A stretch of 26,249 nt of DNA, from assembly GCA_023212695.1 (NCBI GenBank), contig JALCCG010000290.1:1-26249 (forward strand), read 5' to 3'. The stretch's first letter is position 1. Each line of letters starts with the position of its first letter. The notes under the pieces are model-generated. The model was not told where the DNA came from. It did no database searches and worked only from the letters and a program-made list of their open reading frames with translations. This stretch comes from Sporisorium sorghi (taxonomy: Eukaryota; Basidiomycota; Ustilaginomycetes; Ustilaginales; Ustilaginaceae). A program made the position numbers and the translations under genes. Below, piece by piece: positions 8,419 to 16,975 of this stretch.

Positions 8419-9945
8419 TCAGGGATCAAAGCTCCACCTGCCTTCGATCTTGCCACCGTGCAGCTTCTCTGCGTTCTCGAGCACTTCTTTACGGCCCTTG
8501 AACTCGAGCCCTTTCGGACCCAGCTCTTCCAGCCTAAACCCGCCAAGCCCTTGCACCGGCTCGGCCTTCTCAGTCGCGCTCTGCGTTTTGCCAGGCACGG
8601 GCAGCGTCACCGGCATCCACCTCGCCGCACCCCTCCTGTCTTCCCTCTTCAACAGGCCGATCGCGATCTTGACCTCCTCGGCCCACCATCCAGCCGAGCG
8701 CGGTGGGAAAGGGCGCGAGTAGACCGGCTCGTTCTCGTACCACAACAGCTCCATGCGCCAGGGTGCTGGTTGGAATCCGTTTCCGGCCTCAGCGGTTGGA
8801 GGAGCGGCGGCGGCGTGTAGGTGCCCACCTACGGGGCATACTTTGCCATCCTGAGCCCGAGCGCCCGAAGCTGGGCAGACGGCAGGAATACCGTCCGACA
8901 GCAGATGTTCAACAGAAAACACGTGGCCCCTCTCGTCGGCGGCGATGGGGATGTTGCTCAGCGGCTTGCGCCTCGGCAGCATCAGCGCGCGTGTCACCAA
9001 CGCACGGACACCGAACATCGTATCTTTGAGCGACACGATCCAGCCGGGCGCACGCGGGTAGCCCATCGCCTCTCGCAGCCGGTCATCCATCAATGAAGCC
9101 ACCAGCTTGCGGGCGAAACCGTGCAGGAAGGAGGGGAGTGCATACATGAGCAGATCGGTCGTGTGATCCGCCACATCCTTGTTGCACTGCTGGAAGAGCA
9201 TGTGGTTGCGTTCGTACGTCTCGCTCCATTCGAGGAACTCGTCGAGGGTGTCCGGGATGGCTCGAATGCCCATGCATCGGCCAAGGTGGTAGAAGAGCGC
9301 GAACAGGGCTTCTTTCTCGAGAGCGCTTAGCTGGCGCCATTCGTACCGGTCGATCCACTTTGCTGGCTCTTTGACGAACGTGCTGAGCGTATAAACGAGG
9401 TCGTCGTTCGAGATCTTGTTCTTCCATCTGCCGTGTAAAAAGTTGATCCTTGCCAGAGCGAAGGCGGCACGTGGATCGTCCGGGTCTTCGCCAAAGTGCT
9501 CCCACCCTTCACCTTTGCTTTCCGACTCGCCGCCGTCGGGCAAGTCGAACCGCGGCACGGGGAACGTCATGAACGCCTGGATCAGGCTCGACGTATCCAC
9601 GTACCTGCGCCCCGCATTCTCCGCCTTGCCAAGTTGTCCCGTATGCAGCAGCAGCGTCGAGATCGTCGCAATGCCGTACGTGCGAAACAGCGCGAACTCG
9701 AGCGACTTGGTGAAGATGAAGGGGAAGTCCATGCTGGCTGATAGGCGCACGATGCGCTGCGCATCGCGAACGCCGCGGTACGTGTCGATCATGCGCGGCT
9801 TGTCCGGGTTGGCTCCGGTGCTGGGCAGGTGGTAGCGCGCGCCATAGCGGCGGTGGATGTGGCGGAAGCGTGAGAAGCGCTGGAGCTGGACGCGCAGAAG
9901 GTGGATGACGAGCAGCGCTGCCGCGCAGATGGCGTAGGTTTGCAT
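8419..9945 (-). CDS. ER-bound oxygenase mpaB / DUF2236 family protein
   Basis: A 508-residue intronless protein on the minus strand. Residues 3-20 (TYAICAAALLVIHLLRVQ) are a membrane anchor with a basic flank, so it should sit in the ER membrane facing the cytosol. The core (about 32-345) shows the fungal family pattern: YGARYHLPST, FPFIFTKSLEFALFRTYGI, RYVDTSSLIQAF, ARINFLHGRW (H171), NDDLVYTLSTFV, EPAKWIDRYEWRQL and SLMDDRLREAMGYP. Relatives include MpaB of mycophenolic acid synthesis, which cleaves a prenyl chain oxidatively, and more distantly bacterial latex-clearing proteins. Substrate and cofactor cannot be read here. The roughly 150-residue C-terminal tail is less conserved. No terpene or polyketide synthase lies nearby, so a secondary-metabolite role has no local support. 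Confidence 0.85.
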   Translation of the reverse strand: MQTYAICAAALLVIHLLRVQLQRFSRFRHIHRRYGARYHLPSTGANPDKPRMIDTYRGVRDAQRIVRLSASMDFPFIFTKSLEFALFRTYGIATISTLLLHTGQLGKAENAGRRYVDTSSLIQAFMTFPVPRFDLPDGGESESKGEGWEHFGEDPDDPRAAFALARINFLHGRWKNKISNDDLVYTLSTFVKEPAKWIDRYEWRQLSALEKEALFALFYHLGRCMGIRAIPDTLDEFLEWSETYERNHMLFQQCNKDVADHTTDLLMYALPSFLHGFARKLVASLMDDRLREAMGYPRAPGWIVSLKDTMFGVRALVTRALMLPRRKPLSNIPIAADERGHVFSVEHLLSDGIPAVCPASGARAQDGKVCPVGGHLHAAAAPPTAEAGNGFQPAPWRMELLWYENEPVYSRPFPPRSAGWWAEEVKIAIGLLKREDRRGAARWMPVTLPVPGKTQSATEKAEPVQGLGGFRLEELGPKGLEFKGRKEVLENAEKLHGGKIEGRWSFDP

Positions 9946-10863
9946 GGCGGTGTTTGCAGTTGGTGTTGCGATTGGAGGGAAAGATGGAGTTCACATGCGA
10001 TGGATGAGGAGAGGCCGAGACTGCGACGGTAACGCTGAGATGAGGTTGAAGGAGATGATCGTCGAAGCAATGCGGGGTGCACGGGAAAAGATTAAGACCC
10101 TGTCAGCGATGGCTGAACCGGCACGCACGACCAGCAAGCATCACCTGGATTCGGGTCTCTCTCGCTTAGCTGCTCGTCTACATACGTGTGCCTTTCTCTG
10201 CCAGACGAAGGTTGCTCTTCTGTCTCTCGGCACGCGCTGTCAGGTGTTCAATGCATCTCAGAGTCGGGAAGTCGCTCATCCTCTCGCCTTTCACGCAGCG
10301 TCTACCTTGGCGAAGGAGGTGGCCCGCGGTCTTTGCTCGAAATGGCGTTGCCGGGCAGCATGCTCACGACACTTTTTGGCGGTACAGAGGCACGGAATGA
10401 AAGCGGAAGAACCTTGTTTCCCCGCATTCTCGAGCTTTTTGAATTAACGTTTCTGACACTGGAGAGGCTCGGGATCGCTTTACGACACAGAGCTGCACGG
10501 CTGCAGGGTTGTGGAAGAGGCGCTTCGTTGCCGCCCTTGCTTGTGCATGAGCTCGCATTCCAGTCTTTCGTCCAGAAAGAAAATTAGCGCCAAGTAATGA
10601 GGCTCGTTCATTCAACCTTAACTCGAATCAGCATCTCCATGCATCTTGTCAGATCTCGGACCGGGATTGACGGCATTAAACGAAAAGGATGTGATGGTAC
10701 AAGGGGTTGGCATTATCGAGTCACAAGCGATGGGAACCTTAGAGCTCGTTCCGACAGTGTACAAGGGATGATGGTACATGTATTCCAGGAGTCAATTCCG
10801 ATCCGAACGAAAGAGGTGATATCGGTGCGAGAAAGCAGAAACGATGAAACGGTGCGTAATCCA
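9946..10863. other. Intergenic region between the oxygenase-like gene and HAP5
   Basis: About 920 bp between the start of the oxygenase-like gene and the stop of HAP5 (both minus). The left part should hold the oxygenase promoter, the right part the HAP5 3' UTR. Frames such as 9944-10447 plus have no recognisable family features. No RNA gene or repeat of note was seen. Confidence 0.45.
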
Positions 10864-11958
10864 TCAGAAGCCAGAGAAAGTTTGCGACCAAGCGCCGCCA
10901 CTGTGGCTACCGGCACCGATGCTGTTGGGCGTGCCGGCGTTGGAAGGTGTGACGTAGTCGAGAGGCGAGTGATGATGCGAGTGGTGACCACCGGCGTGGT
11001 GGTGGTGTCCGTGATGATGCTGCTGCGCGTGATGATCGTGCGATGGATGTGATGCGCTATGGTGATGCGCATGCGATGACAGGTCGGGCTGCGACGAGTG
11101 CTCGTCTGCCGAGCTGTCGTGGATCCAGTGCGCCATGCTGCTGCTTTGAGCATTTCCGACGTCGAGATGTGGGCTGTCGACAGCGGTGTGTGGGATGTTG
11201 AACGAGTCCGAGGCGGCCGCTGCTGCTTCTGCGACTGCTGCGGCGGAAGCGTCTGCGTCGCCGTAGGCGTTCGAGAAGCCGTGCAGGAGGTGATCGTCGT
11301 GCATTTCTTCTGGCTGCTGCTGCGCCTGCTGCTGCCTCTTGCTACCACTCGCAGCGGCGCTTGCTCGACCAACGCCCTTGCCCTCGCCCGTCTTCTCGCG
11401 CTTCGCAGCCCCTCCACCAGGCAGCCTGCTACTGGGCACACTCTCGTGCCGCGGCACAATGTCGATCAAAAAATCAAACAGATCCGACCTTCCAATCGAA
11501 CCCGCAATATCCGACCTCTGGATCGTCCGCCTCTTGTGCTCCTCGGCAATCAAAAACGCACGACACGTAAGGTCCGAGATGAAAATCTCGCACATCCTCG
11601 CAAACAAGATGGGCGCCTCGGCAGAGATCATCTTGACCTGGTCGTCGGACTTCATGACCTTTTTGATGCGCGCCAGCGGCAGCTGACCTTGCGTGGGCAA
11701 GCCGGATTTGAAGTCGACAATGTTGCCGTCGGCATCGCCGCCCTGCTCGACGAGGTCCATCTGGTAGCGCCAGAAGGAGGCCTGGAAGTCGTCGAGGTCT
11801 TGCGAGGCGTGGACGAGGGGGCCGGAGGCTGGCAAGGTACCCGTGGTGCGACTGGATGAGGCAACAGCACCGCCGCTGCCGCCAATGCCCTGCGACATGT
11901 GCGCTTTCACGTCTTCGGATGTGGTCGACGAGGCTCGCGAGCGCTTCTTGGGCGACAT
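10864..11958 (-). CDS. HAP5: CCAAT-binding factor subunit C (HAP5 / NF-YC)
   Basis: A 364-residue intronless nuclear protein on the minus strand. Residues 93-168 form the histone fold: LPLARIKKVMKSDDQVKMIS, EAPILFARMCEIFISDLT and HKRRTIQRSDIAGSIGRSDL. An upstream helix (FWRYQMDLVEQ, about 62-72) is also typical of HAP5. It pairs with HAP3/NF-YB, and the dimer recruits HAP2/NF-YA to bind CCAAT boxes in promoters of respiratory, iron and nitrogen genes. The C-terminal half is low complexity: a Gln-rich patch (about 211-220), an Ala run, and a His-rich stretch (about 302-340) with clusters of up to four histidines. Fungal HAP5 proteins often have a HAP4-recruiting segment; I did not identify one with confidence. 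The N-terminal KKRSR may help nuclear import. Confidence 0.94.
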   Translation of the reverse strand: MSPKKRSRASSTTSEDVKAHMSQGIGGSGGAVASSSRTTGTLPASGPLVHASQDLDDFQASFWRYQMDLVEQGGDADGNIVDFKSGLPTQGQLPLARIKKVMKSDDQVKMISAEAPILFARMCEIFISDLTCRAFLIAEEHKRRTIQRSDIAGSIGRSDLFDFLIDIVPRHESVPSSRLPGGGAAKREKTGEGKGVGRASAAASGSKRQQQAQQQPEEMHDDHLLHGFSNAYGDADASAAAVAEAAAAASDSFNIPHTAVDSPHLDVGNAQSSSMAHWIHDSSADEHSSQPDLSSHAHHHSASHPSHDHHAQQHHHGHHHHAGGHHSHHHSPLDYVTPSNAGTPNSIGAGSHSGGAWSQTFSGF

Positions 11959-12618
11959 GTCGATGGTATGGTTTTCGAAGCCGTTTGGCTAGTCCGGTGA
12001 ATCTGTGCACGGTTCTTTCGGTCGTAGCTCGTTGAGTCGCCCCTTTTCTGCTGCAGGTATCGGCAATGCTGTCGGTTGATGGTGAAGATGGTGATGGAAG
12101 TGAAACAGCGTTGTCGCGATCCAGAGGTTGATGGCAGCATAGCATTGCCCACCTCGACTTTTTTCGCAGCAGAAAAAAGTTCGCTTCCTGCAAAACTTTT
12201 GAAATTTTAGGCTCCATTGCCGAGTTCCGAGTGTGATCCAACGGCGATTTGGGCTATCAGATAGCGTTTCGTGCAGCTGGCTGAAGCGAATTTTGCAATT
12301 TGTTAGAGCCTACAGGCGAACATTTGACGAGGGGCTCGTCGTGCATCGGGAACAAACGCTGGGCGATTCCAGAAGCACGTTGCCAGCGACGATCCTTGCC
12401 CACGGGTCGTGGCAAGGCTGTTTTGACAGGTGCGCAGACGAGCTCGAGATCACGAGTCGCCGGATGGGATTGCACGAGCGAAGACCGCGCACTGCTTGTC
12501 AGAGTCGCTCACGAGCAGCTTCGGATTTCTGAATCCGCGATTCGGAACGTCGCAGCCGATCGCGTCCCAAAAACTAATTTTTCTTGCACAGTGACGTCGA
12601 CTTGCGCTTTTTTTGCAT

Positions 12619-12619
<1 letters not shown>

Positions 12620-12649
<30 letters not shown>
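12620..12649. repeat. (CAGC)n tetranucleotide microsatellite
   Basis: About seven CAGC units, immediately followed by CAATCG so that the end reads GCCAATCG, a CCAAT pentamer. Non-coding. Confidence 0.85.
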
Positions 12650-12882
12650 ATCGAGCGAACGTCCGGAATCCAGCTTGCCGTCGACCCGCACGTTCTGTTC
12701 GGAAAATGAAGCCCTCGCTCTGGGTAGATGTTGGTGGGTTTTGCCGATTGGAAAGGGCGCCGCAGATCAAAGCGTCAAGAAAATGCTTGCCGTGCAGCAA
12801 CGGTGGGTCATGCCGTCGTCAAGCGTCGATTGTTCTACATCAAAAGGATGGAAGCGATGGCAACAGATCTAATCACGGAAAG

Positions 12883-12907
12883 AAAAAAAAAAAAAAAAAA
12901 AAAAAAA
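12883..12907. repeat. 25-nt poly(A) tract
   Basis: Uninterrupted A run followed by A-rich GGGAAAGAAAAAGAAAAAAGG. Low-complexity sequence; no flanking duplication was recognised. Confidence 0.85.
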
Positions 12908-13644
12908 GGGAAAGAAAAAGAAAAAAGGTCCGGCTAGGAGGTCACTCGACGTTGCCCAAAAAGCGAAAAGAGACCCTGGATTTGCGTCTCTTCTTGGCGC
13001 TGTCGCTGACTGAAATTTGGCTATTTTGTGCCTCTCCGGCGGGACAGGGACAGAGGCTGATCCGAAACCACTAGAGAGGGCGTCTGCCCCCAAAAAGTGA
13101 CTCAGCTCAGCAGCACTGGCATCAGAGCACAGCAAGAATAGGGACAGGCCACGGGAGCAGAGACTCTAGGCTAACCGCTCGTCGTCGGTCACTGATTTGC
13201 TTTAAACCTCCGCGGCTGCCATTTTCCGAAAGGTCGGATGGTCCGTCGCCTTGCATTTCCTTGGCCATGCTAACTTAGCTGCTGCTGCTGCGGCGGCGGC
13301 GGCCTTGTCTAGACCGAGAGGCTCGAGGGAAACGCCAGCAAAGACAATAACATCGGAAAGCGGCTCCGGCTCAATAGCGACAAGCGTGAGTGCAACTCGC
13401 TGAGATGACTGTGCAAAAGGGGGAAAAAGGCGCGGGAGTGGCATCGCAGCTGATTGATGCGACAAACGCTTTCATTGCCCGCTAGTGAAGCTGCAAAGCT
13501 GCACTTTGGGCTCGCTGCCCGACTGACGCTATCACAAAAGGCTCGTGTGTCATACAGTCGCTCATATCATCATTGTCTTTTCCTGCGTTCGCTTGCTGCT
13601 CAGTTCGCCTGTTTCGGAAAGGCCCTTTGGCTTGAAAGGGTCCT

Positions 13645-13700
13645 TGCTTTTGCCTTTGCCTTTGCGTTGCCTTTGCCTTGCTTTTGCCTTGCTCTGCCTA
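13645..13700. repeat. Imperfect CTTTGC/CTTTTGCC repeat in a pyrimidine-rich leader
   Basis: Repeated CTTTGCC, CTTTTGCC and CCTTGC units about 290-340 bp upstream of the AspRS-DUF2156 start, inside a long C/T-rich stretch. Such tracts are common in promoters or leaders of highly expressed fungal genes; no factor is assigned. Confidence 0.6.
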
Positions 13701-13987
13701 TCTCTCCCGCGTACTTTGGCTGCAAAGGTGTCTCCCCTCTCGCTTGCTCCTCGCCTGCTCCTCGCCGTCACCGTCGGTCTCAAAATGTCCTTTCTCTGAT
13801 TCGCCTTTCCCTCTTCCCACCCTTTCCTCCCCTCCTCATCACCATCATCCGTTGATCTCCCTCAACGCTTCGGTAACACCTCCACGTCCAGTCTCGACTG
13901 TGTGGGCTGCTATCGCCGACCTCAAACCACCACTTCAACTGCTCACCCTAAAATCCAAGGCAGAAAACGCCTCGACTCGCTGCCACC

Positions 13988-16255
13988 ATGCTCAAGCGCG
14001 CTGTTGCTACGCTCACCAAGGATTCGTCCGGTGAAAACGGCCATTCCAAATCACCCAGCGCACCCGCACCCGCAACCGGACAGACCACGCCCAATGCTTC
14101 TCCCTCGGCCAAGTCGACCATCGACTCGCAGCACACTGGCGCCGAAACTCCGGACAAGAAATGGCGTCTCTCGCATATCTTCTCCGGCCACTCGCTTCCT
14201 GGCAGGTCCACCTCCCGCGCTGGCAGCCTCGATGAACCGCGTCCCAGCGCCGTGAAAAAGGCGCAGCGCATCGAGGAAAAGGAGCGCAAGGCCATTGAAC
14301 AAGAAAAGCTCAAGGAGAGGATCGCGCTCGCCCGCAAGCAGTCCGACCTTCGAGCTGCTCAGATCGAGACGCCAGACCAGCGTGCCCGATACGGCGAAGA
14401 GTATCCCTCCGAGTGGAACAAAAGCCACGACAAATGGGCCGACATTTTCACCATCTGCGACGATGCGCAGATCGGCGACACGGTCACGCTGCGCGCGCGT
14501 GTCCACACCATCCGAGACGTCAGCTCGCACCTCGTCTTCATCGTACTGCGACAGCAGATTTCCACCATCCAGGCGGTTCTTGCCGAGGAGAGCGACGTCA
14601 TCACCGGTCACATGGTGCGATGGGCCAAGCGTCTGCCGCTCGAGTCGATCGTGCTCGTGCGCGGCAAACTGCAAAGACCACGCGAGCCCATCACCGGCGC
14701 CACCACCCAGCAAGCCGAGATCAAGGTGCAGCAGCTCTACCTCGTCGCTGCGCCCAAAGAGACGCTCCCCTTCAACGTCTACGATGCCGAGCTCGTGCTC
14801 AAAAAGAGCGACGATGTCGACAGCGACCAAGGCGTCGAATCGTCGTCCGATGGCGAGGGCCCACCGCGCGACGAAAACCACTCGATCGAGCGACACGAGG
14901 GCGCCGTCATCACCCAGCGCGTTCGCCTCACCAACCGCATCGTCGACCTGCGCACCCCCACCGCCCAGGCCATCTTCCGCATCAACGCCGCCATCTGCAG
15001 CAGCTTCCGCTCGCATTTGGATAAAGAGGGATTCATCGAGATCCACACGCCCAAGCTGCAGGGCGGTGCTTCTGAGTCTGGCTCGAGCGTGTTTATGCTC
15101 GACTACTTTGGTCGCCCTGCCTTTTTGGCACAGAGCCCGCAGCTGTTCAAGCAGATGTGCATCGCCTCGGACTTTAAGCGCGTCTACGAGATCGGGCCTG
15201 TCTTCCGCGCGGAGAACTCCAACACGGCTCGTCACCTGACCGAGTATACGGGTTTGGATATCGAGATGGAGATCGTCCACTACTACGACGCCATCCGTGT
15301 CATTGACGGCATGCTCAAGAGCATCTTTACCACGCTCAAGAACAACTTCAAGGCCGAACGCGAGCTCATCAAGCGTCACTTCCCGCACGAAGACCTCGTC
15401 TACCCGGAAGACACGCTGATCCTGCCGTTTGCACAGGGCGTGCGGCTGCTCAAGGAGTCGGGCTACGTCGAGGAGGACGGCAGCATCCCCAGGGAGGACG
15501 AGGATCTGCACACGCGCGCCGAGATCCGCCTCGGCGAGCTGATCAAGGAGAAGTACAACACGGACTACTACATCCTCGACAAGTTCCCCACCTCGGTGCG
15601 ACCGTTTTATGCCATGGAGGACAAGGAGGACGCCAAGGTGACCAACTCGTTTGACATTTTCATCCGCGGACAGGAGATCTGCACGGGTGGACAGCGTATC
15701 CACGACATTGAGGAGCTCGAGCGCAAGATGCAGCGCCTGTCGATCTCGGCCAAGGGCATGCAGGACTATCTCGAGGGCTTCCGGCTCGGTGCGCCGCCGC
15801 ATGCGGGATGCGGTATCGGACTGGAGCGTCTGGTGATGCTGTATCTCAGCCTGGGCGACGTTCGCTACGGCACGCTGTTCCACCGTGATCCGCGCAGTCT
15901 GCCGTTGCAGAAGAACGACGCGGACGAGCTGCGTCACCCTGAAGCGGGCACGAACCCGCCGCCCTGGAAGCATCCGCGCACGGCGCTCAAGGCCGACGGC
16001 GAGAGCGAGCTGCGCGACATGCAGCCGTTGGAGAAGCTCATCGCCAACTACGGCGACGCCTCGAACACGGCGTGGCTCGACGATCGGTACAAGGTGTGGC
16101 GCCACGCCGACACGGGCGCAGCGGTGGGCTATTCGCCGTTCAAAGGGTATGCGATGATCGTTGGCGATCCGCTGTGCGACAAGACGCAGATGACGCAGGT
16201 GATCGCGGCGTTCCTGCAGTTTATCAAGAAGGACGCCAAGCTCAAGCCCATTTGA
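13988..16255 (+). CDS. Aspartyl-tRNA synthetase with the first half of a DUF2156 domain (ErdS-like), ending at an in-frame UGA
   Basis: 755 codons with an excellent start (GCCACCATG). Residues 1-150 are a charged extension. The OB-fold anticodon-binding domain is about 155-265 (GDTVTLRARVHTIRD, FIVLRQQ), with an acidic insert near 275-308. The class II catalytic core shows motif 1 (IHTPKLQGGASESG, about 350), motif 2 (VYEIGPVFRAENSN, R407), the Asp-binding region GQEICTGGQRIHD and motif 3 (GIGLERLVMLYL, R614). LFHRDPRSLP then leads into a DUF2156 transferase fold from about 670 (VGYSPFKGYAMIVGDPLC). AspRS-DUF2156 fusions (ErdS) charge tRNA-Asp and pass Asp to ergosterol in other fungi. The frame ends in UGA just after KLKPI, in the middle of DUF2156. 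The AspRS half looks intact. Whether this is the only cytosolic AspRS cannot be told from this window. Confidence 0.93.
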   Translation: MLKRAVATLTKDSSGENGHSKSPSAPAPATGQTTPNASPSAKSTIDSQHTGAETPDKKWRLSHIFSGHSLPGRSTSRAGSLDEPRPSAVKKAQRIEEKERKAIEQEKLKERIALARKQSDLRAAQIETPDQRARYGEEYPSEWNKSHDKWADIFTICDDAQIGDTVTLRARVHTIRDVSSHLVFIVLRQQISTIQAVLAEESDVITGHMVRWAKRLPLESIVLVRGKLQRPREPITGATTQQAEIKVQQLYLVAAPKETLPFNVYDAELVLKKSDDVDSDQGVESSSDGEGPPRDENHSIERHEGAVITQRVRLTNRIVDLRTPTAQAIFRINAAICSSFRSHLDKEGFIEIHTPKLQGGASESGSSVFMLDYFGRPAFLAQSPQLFKQMCIASDFKRVYEIGPVFRAENSNTARHLTEYTGLDIEMEIVHYYDAIRVIDGMLKSIFTTLKNNFKAERELIKRHFPHEDLVYPEDTLILPFAQGVRLLKESGYVEEDGSIPREDEDLHTRAEIRLGELIKEKYNTDYYILDKFPTSVRPFYAMEDKEDAKVTNSFDIFIRGQEICTGGQRIHDIEELERKMQRLSISAKGMQDYLEGFRLGAPPHAGCGIGLERLVMLYLSLGDVRYGTLFHRDPRSLPLQKNDADELRHPEAGTNPPPWKHPRTALKADGESELRDMQPLEKLIANYGDASNTAWLDDRYKVWRHADTGAAVGYSPFKGYAMIVGDPLCDKTQMTQVIAAFLQFIKKDAKLKPI
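16253..16255 (+). other. In-frame UGA inside the DUF2156 domain (candidate Trp position)
   Basis: Codon 756 of the fusion reads TGA between CCC ATT and ATG GGG. The frame is unchanged on both sides, and the protein homology continues without a gap. By comparison with DUF2156/MprF-type domains, where an aromatic residue follows a K/R-P-I/V element, a TGG to TGA change is the simplest reading. This could be a real mutation, a base error, or a codon that is read through or edited. Confidence 0.85.
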
Positions 16256-16975
16256 ATGGGGGTGTGCGAAGAGGTCGAAGAGATCTTGGGAGGAAGGCTC
16301 AACTGGTGCTCGCTCTCGTGTCTGGCCGAGGAGCGTGTCGAGGACCCGGCCAAGAATCCTGCGCGCCACGACCAAGAGGTGCAGAAGAAGGTGCGCCACG
16401 CACGCAAAGAGGGGGTCAAGATTCAGGACTACGGTCTCAGCGAGCATGTGCCCGAAGAAGTGATGCGCGAGACGGACGAGCGCATCGACGACTGGCACAA
16501 GAACCGCAAGGGCGAGCAGGTGCACCTGACGGATGTGCACCCGTGGCGCGACATGGCGCACCGCGTCTACTACATCGCGCGCGACTCGTCCGGTAAAGTG
16601 TGCGCCATGGTGGTGCTGCACCAACTCTCGCCGCAGCACGGGTGGCACATCAAGTGGGCGCTCGATTTCCCCGGTGCGCCGAACGGCACGATCGAGTATG
16701 TGATCCTGCATGCGCTCGAGAACAACGCGGGCAGCAAGATGACCTTTGGAGTGTCGGCGACGTCGAAGCTGTTGGCCAAGCACGGGTTGAGCAAGGTGAC
16801 GAACAAGTGGTTGACCAAGGCGTACAACTCGCTGGCCGAGCACAATCGGTTGACGAACAAGGGCGAGTTTAGGCAGAAGCTCGGCGCGGTCGAGGACAGG
16901 GTGTACATTTGCTATCCGCGACACGGTCTTTCGCCTGCGGGTATCCAGGCGATCATTGGATTCTTCAAGCAGTAG
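16256..16975 (+). CDS. Second half of the DUF2156 transferase domain, in frame after the UGA
   Basis: 239 codons in the same frame as the AspRS, beginning with ATG directly after the UGA. It completes the acyltransferase-like fold: EEILGGRLNWCSLSCLAEER, PWRDMAHRVYYIARDSSGKV, VVLHQLSPQHGWHIKWALDF, GTIEYVILHALENN and MTFGVSATSKLLAKHG, with the C-terminus HGLSPAGIQAIIGFFKQ. These match the phosphatidylglycerol lysyltransferase C-terminal (DUF2156) family used by fungal ErdS to transfer Asp from tRNA to ergosterol. Codon use is like that upstream and the second half has no further stop or frameshift, which suggests either a very recent nonsense change or continued selection. Translation alone would need reinitiation at the adjoining AUG or readthrough. 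Total fused length would be 995 residues. Confidence 0.85.
   Translation: MGVCEEVEEILGGRLNWCSLSCLAEERVEDPAKNPARHDQEVQKKVRHARKEGVKIQDYGLSEHVPEEVMRETDERIDDWHKNRKGEQVHLTDVHPWRDMAHRVYYIARDSSGKVCAMVVLHQLSPQHGWHIKWALDFPGAPNGTIEYVILHALENNAGSKMTFGVSATSKLLAKHGLSKVTNKWLTKAYNSLAEHNRLTNKGEFRQKLGAVEDRVYICYPRHGLSPAGIQAIIGFFKQ

Larger units (their letters stand above)
11959..13987. promoter_or_regulatory. Two-kilobase divergent intergenic region, HAP5 / AspRS-DUF2156
   Basis: The longest gene-free stretch in the window. In order it holds a pyrimidine/purine-mixed HAP5 upstream region, a (CAGC)n run at 12620-12649 ending in a CCAAT pentamer, a 25-A tract at 12883-12907, a GCT/GCG triplet run near 13278-13302, an imperfect CTTTGC repeat (about 13645-13700) and a strongly pyrimidine-rich leader from about 13560 to 13980. 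Frames inside it (12300-12872, 12613-13074, 13202-13465 minus) read the repeats as Ser/Gln/Pro/Ala or Lys runs and lack family motifs. No tRNA B-box was found. Confidence 0.5.

Noticed and set aside
12300..13074. Open frames in the 2 kb gap (12300-12872 and 12613-13074)
   Set aside because: They read through the CAGC repeat and poly(A) tract as Ser-Gln-Pro-Ala and poly-Lys, with no conserved motif.
16253..16255. UGA as selenocysteine
   Set aside because: No Cys/Sec position is expected here in DUF2156, no selenocysteine insertion element was recognised, and selenoproteins are rare in fungi.
16199..16300. An intron that would splice out the UGA
   Set aside because: A GT at 16199 could act as a donor, but removing the segment would delete conserved DUF2156 residues on both sides, and no branch site with a good acceptor follows. 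Homology runs straight across the UGA.
14051..16924. A 957-codon open frame on the minus strand across the AspRS-DUF2156 gene
   Set aside because: It is rich in Arg/Val/Leu/His, matches no family, and mirrors the GC-biased third positions of the real gene. The plus frame has unmistakable AspRS and DUF2156 motifs.
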